Shown: positions 61,487-64,000 of the stretch, one piece after another
How the letters are laid out: each line of letters opens with the position of its first letter
How positions within the stretch are numbered: position 1 is the first letter of the stretch
Source: an uncultured Hyphomonas sp.
GTDB lineage: Bacteria > Pseudomonadota > Alphaproteobacteria > Caulobacterales > Hyphomonadaceae
Assembly (NCBI RefSeq): GCF_963675305.1
Contig: NZ_OY776147.1
Coordinates: 806,001-870,000, forward strand
DNA: 64,000 bases
Reading direction: 5' to 3'
Position numbers and translations under genes: made by a program
The notes under the pieces: model-generated
What the model was told of the DNA's origin: nothing
Database searches by the model: none
Seen by the model: the letters and a program-made list of their open reading frames with translations, nothing else

Positions 61487-62519
61487 GGGTCCCGAGTCCT
61501 GTAAGCAATTCGTAGCCGAGCGTATTTGCCCGCGCGGCCTGGTCTTCGAGTTTGGCATTCGCGCCGAGGAATTCAACGCGTTCGCCTGCTTTTGCTGACT
61601 GCTGTGCCTTTGACACATCAATCGTGATGAGATCCATCGATACCCTTCCCGTTACCGGGCAGGGCACGCCATCCAGCCACCCGATAAAGCAATTGGACGC
61701 TGAACGCAGCACGCCGTCCGCATAACCAAGTCCGATGGTCGCCAGAATCATATCCTGCGGCGCGGTGTATGTGGCGCCATAGCCTACGGTTTCGCCCGCC
61801 TTTACAGGGAAGACGCTCAGAATTTCCGCATCCAGCGTCACGGCATGCTGAAGCTGTATGCGTGCAGGCGGGATGGAGCCGCCATAAAGCGCGATGCCCG
61901 GGCGCGAGACCTGGAAGCCGTAATCACGGCCGAGATAACAGCCCGCCGAATTGGCCAGGCTTGCCGGCACGCCGGGGAACGCTTCGGTGATCTTGCAGAA
62001 TGCTGCCAGCTGGACAGCGTTCAGCGCATGGTCCGGCTCATCGGCGCAGGCCAGATGGCTCATGATAAGGACCGGGTTCAGGGCACGCAGCGCCTCGCCT
62101 TCGGTTTCCAGCATGCTGGCGGGCAGGCCGAGACGATTTATGCCGGTATCGAAGTGCAGCGCGCAGGGCAGACTGCCCGCATCGCTCCACAGGCGGGTCT
62201 GGGCCGGGCTGTTCAGGACCGCGATCAGACTGTGCGTATGGAACAGGTGCATCGAGGCCAGGGCCGGGCCATTCAGAACGAAGATCGAGGGAGCCGGTCC
62301 GACCGCCTTGCGCACGACGGCGCCTTCCTCCGGATAGGCGACGAAGAAGGTATCGCATCCGGCAGACGCGAGCGCTGCCGAGACGCGGTCAGCGCCGAGG
62401 CCGTAGGCATTTGCTTTCACGACAGCCGACGTATTCGCTTTCGGGTGAAGCGCTGCCAGCGTGCGCCAGTTGGCGACGATATGCGTCAGATGGACAGTGG
62501 CGCGTGGCTGGGATGACAT
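61464..62519 (-). CDS. alr: Alanine racemase
   Basis: PLP enzyme of 351 residues that makes D-alanine for peptidoglycan. The PLP lysine is in TSAVVKANAYGLGADRVSAA, the catalytic Tyr in AGETVGYGATYTAPQD, and near the C-terminus CPVTGRVSMDLITIDVS contributes to the substrate site. The stop lies within the start of the Mla permease gene, so the two are coupled. Confidence 0.95.
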   Translation of the reverse strand: MSSQPRATVHLTHIVANWRTLAALHPKANTSAVVKANAYGLGADRVSAALASAGCDTFFVAYPEEGAVVRKAVGPAPSIFVLNGPALASMHLFHTHSLIAVLNSPAQTRLWSDAGSLPCALHFDTGINRLGLPASMLETEGEALRALNPVLIMSHLACADEPDHALNAVQLAAFCKITEAFPGVPASLANSAGCYLGRDYGFQVSRPGIALYGGSIPPARIQLQHAVTLDAEILSVFPVKAGETVGYGATYTAPQDMILATIGLGYADGVLRSASNCFIGWLDGVPCPVTGRVSMDLITIDVSKAQQSAKAGERVEFLGANAKLEDQAARANTLGYELLTGLGTRVERLYP

Positions 62520-62576
62520 AACTGCACGGGTTAATTGGCTTCAGGCCAATTGTCAGCCCGGCAATGACGGCGCTTT

Positions 62577-64000
62577 TCAGGCCTCTCCGCGGTGCGCGAG
62601 CCAGGCGGAGCCCTTCATGTTCCAGACCGGCGTGAAGAAAACCATCCAGATGATCAGGATGATCATGCCGCCTGCGGGCACGATGGCGATCTTCTGCGGG
62701 CCAAACAGGTCCACCAGCGCGCCCATCAGGAAGGCACCGAACGGAGCCCCCGCCATGAAGCCCAACTGGTAGATCGACAGGACCCGGGCGAGCTTTTCCT
62801 TTGGGGCGGCGTCCTGGACGATGGACCGGCTCATCGCGATGGAAATACCGGCGGCGAGGCCCCAGACGAACACAATGGCGAGGAAGCCCCAGTGCGGGAT
62901 CGGCCACATCATCAGGAGGATGCTGACGGACGCCAGGAACTGCGCGATCAGCAGCAGGCGGCCCTGGCGCTTGATGCGTTTGAAAATGGACAGCACGACG
63001 GAAGAGACAAACGCGCCCATCCAGAAGGTGACAAACATGTCGCGGATGCCGTCCGGCCCGAAGCCGTAGACATCCCGATTGACGATCGGCAGCACGACGA
63101 GGAAGGCGCCGATCACGAAAATGCCGACACCGAACATCAGGGCTGTCATCGCCCAGAGTTTTCCGTCGGAGCGGACGGCGTGGAAGCCGTCAGCAATATC
63201 GGCCAGCGCGCTTTTCACGCCGCGGCCGCTGGAGAGCAGCTGGCGGCCCTTGCCGAGCCAGAGGGCGAAGATCGCGCCGAGGGAGAGGACACAGCCCTGA
63301 ATCAGGAGCAGCTTTTCGGCCGGGATCGGGCCTATGCCGAAACCGCCCATCCAGTCCGGCATTTTCGTCATCTTGTCTGCATATCCGCCGATAATCAGGC
63401 CGCCGATCTGGGCAACGAACTGGGCCATCGTGGCGAGGGTGACGCCAAGCTGGAGCGTGACGCCGGACCCCACCCGGGCGCGGCGCTCGACCACTTCATT
63501 CACGATGGAGTCGCGGGCCGGCATCATGAAGGCCCCGACCGTGCCGATGGTCAGGCCATAGGCGATCATGGCGGGGTAGGTGAGCGTGCCCTTCCAGACG
63601 AAGGCGGCCAGCGCGAGCGCAGGGGCCGCCGCCAGCAGATGCAGCAGGATCAGCAGCCGCTTGCCGTCTGCCCGTTCAGCGACAACGCCGCCCAGAAGAA
63701 GGAAAATCACCGACGGGCCGGACAGCGCCATGTTGGCGAGGCCAAGCGCCAGGCCATCCCGATGGAGGTGGTTGGAGTCTGTGATCAGGTAGGGGAACAG
63801 CACCATCTGCAGGCCGAACGCCATGAACCAGCTGCACTGGACCAGAAGGTAGGCCGGCAGTTCGATCTTGACCACGCGGCGGACCCGGCGGGCCCGCCAG
63901 TGTGTGGCTGTGGACAATAGCGAGGCACCCGCTGTCAGCGCTTCGCTGACACCGCTGACCGGAGAGGTGACATCGCCTGCCGCCTCTTCGGTGATCTCAT
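62577..64000 (-). CDS. MFS transporter, 5' end outside the window
   Basis: Major-facilitator-type permease with twelve predicted helices and enterobactin-exporter-like (EntS) features: ALGLANMALSGPSVIFLLLG, a VVAERADGKRLLIL loop, and PARDSIVNEVVERRARVGSG. A TTG at 63917 gives 446 residues, but the frame stays open to the window edge (EITEEAAGDVTSPVSGVSEA), so the true start probably lies beyond 64000. Substrate unknown. Confidence 0.88.
   Translation of the reverse strand, partial: EITEEAAGDVTSPVSGVSEALTAGASLLSTATHWRARRVRRVVKIELPAYLLVQCSWFMAFGLQMVLFPYLITDSNHLHRDGLALGLANMALSGPSVIFLLLGGVVAERADGKRLLILLHLLAAAPALALAAFVWKGTLTYPAMIAYGLTIGTVGAFMMPARDSIVNEVVERRARVGSGVTLQLGVTLATMAQFVAQIGGLIIGGYADKMTKMPDWMGGFGIGPIPAEKLLLIQGCVLSLGAIFALWLGKGRQLLSSGRGVKSALADIADGFHAVRSDGKLWAMTALMFGVGIFVIGAFLVVLPIVNRDVYGFGPDGIRDMFVTFWMGAFVSSVVLSIFKRIKRQGRLLLIAQFLASVSILLMMWPIPHWGFLAIVFVWGLAAGISIAMSRSIVQDAAPKEKLARVLSIYQLGFMAGAPFGAFLMGALVDLFGPQKIAIVPAGGMIILIIWMVFFTPVWNMKGSAWLAHRGEA

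Noticed and set aside
1..64000. CRISPR array, rRNA or tRNA genes
   Set aside because: No regularly spaced repeats, and no rRNA or tRNA-like segment was recognised on reading; a tRNA scan was not possible.

Overview
The window looks like a chromosomal segment of a GC-rich marine-type alphaproteobacterium. The gene content and protein style best fit the Hyphomonadaceae (Hyphomonas-like) or a neighbouring Caulobacterales/Rhodobacterales family. This is inference: there is no rRNA here to settle it, and I saw no tRNA.

Layout. (1) 1-2.6 kb is ordinary chromosome: a truncated short-chain dehydrogenase, a sulfotransferase-like protein and an acyl-CoA dehydrogenase. (2) 2.7-19.4 kb is a conjugative-transfer module. 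Nearly all of it is on the minus strand. Read in the direction of transcription it holds a DUF2285 replication/transfer regulator, an AlpA-like HTH protein, a TraF peptidase, a DUF3363 relaxase, the TraG coupling protein, a CopG-type protein, a nuclease, and trbB-C-D-E-J-L-F-G-I. I see no integrase. Two genes, the relaxase and the nuclease, carry in-frame stops at places where the coding sequence plainly continues, so the module may be decaying. (3) 19.4-26.2 kb is a mosaic: an ABC exporter, a DMT-transporter remnant, two tandem XRE regulators with palindromic operators, a FecI/FecR pair, an IS3 orfA remnant and a nucleotidyltransferase gene behind a triple-repeat operator. (4) 26.2-36.1 kb is a complete lasso-peptide locus of the astexin type. 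It has a TonB-dependent receptor with a signalling domain and a secreted isopeptidase on the plus strand. Converging on them are a TPR/LicD-type nucleotidyltransferase, a 45-residue precursor too short for most gene callers, the B protease and the C cyclase. (5) 36.5-39.0 kb is a quorum-sensing unit: LuxR, LuxI and a PhyH-type dioxygenase overlapping luxI. (6) 39.1-64 kb returns to housekeeping chromosome: an ABC-F ATPase, thiO, a Fur-boxed ferric ABC importer, a BepA-like protease, a DsbA-like protein, apaG, metZ, a dCTP deaminase, purF, cvpA, radA, kptA, an Mla-type ABC pair, alr and an MFS transporter cut by the window end.

How they may work together. The precursor predicts a class II lasso peptide with core GFYGQGVEIEEGLSKVQP, closed between Gly1 and Glu8. 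B removes the leader and C closes the ring. The TPR/NTase may decorate the product and the ABC exporter may secrete it. The receptor could re-import the peptide and signal through FecR/FecI, and the isopeptidase could linearise it. Placement beside luxR/luxI suggests density control. The link between the lasso genes and the NTase, the exporter and the quorum-sensing unit is inferred from position only.
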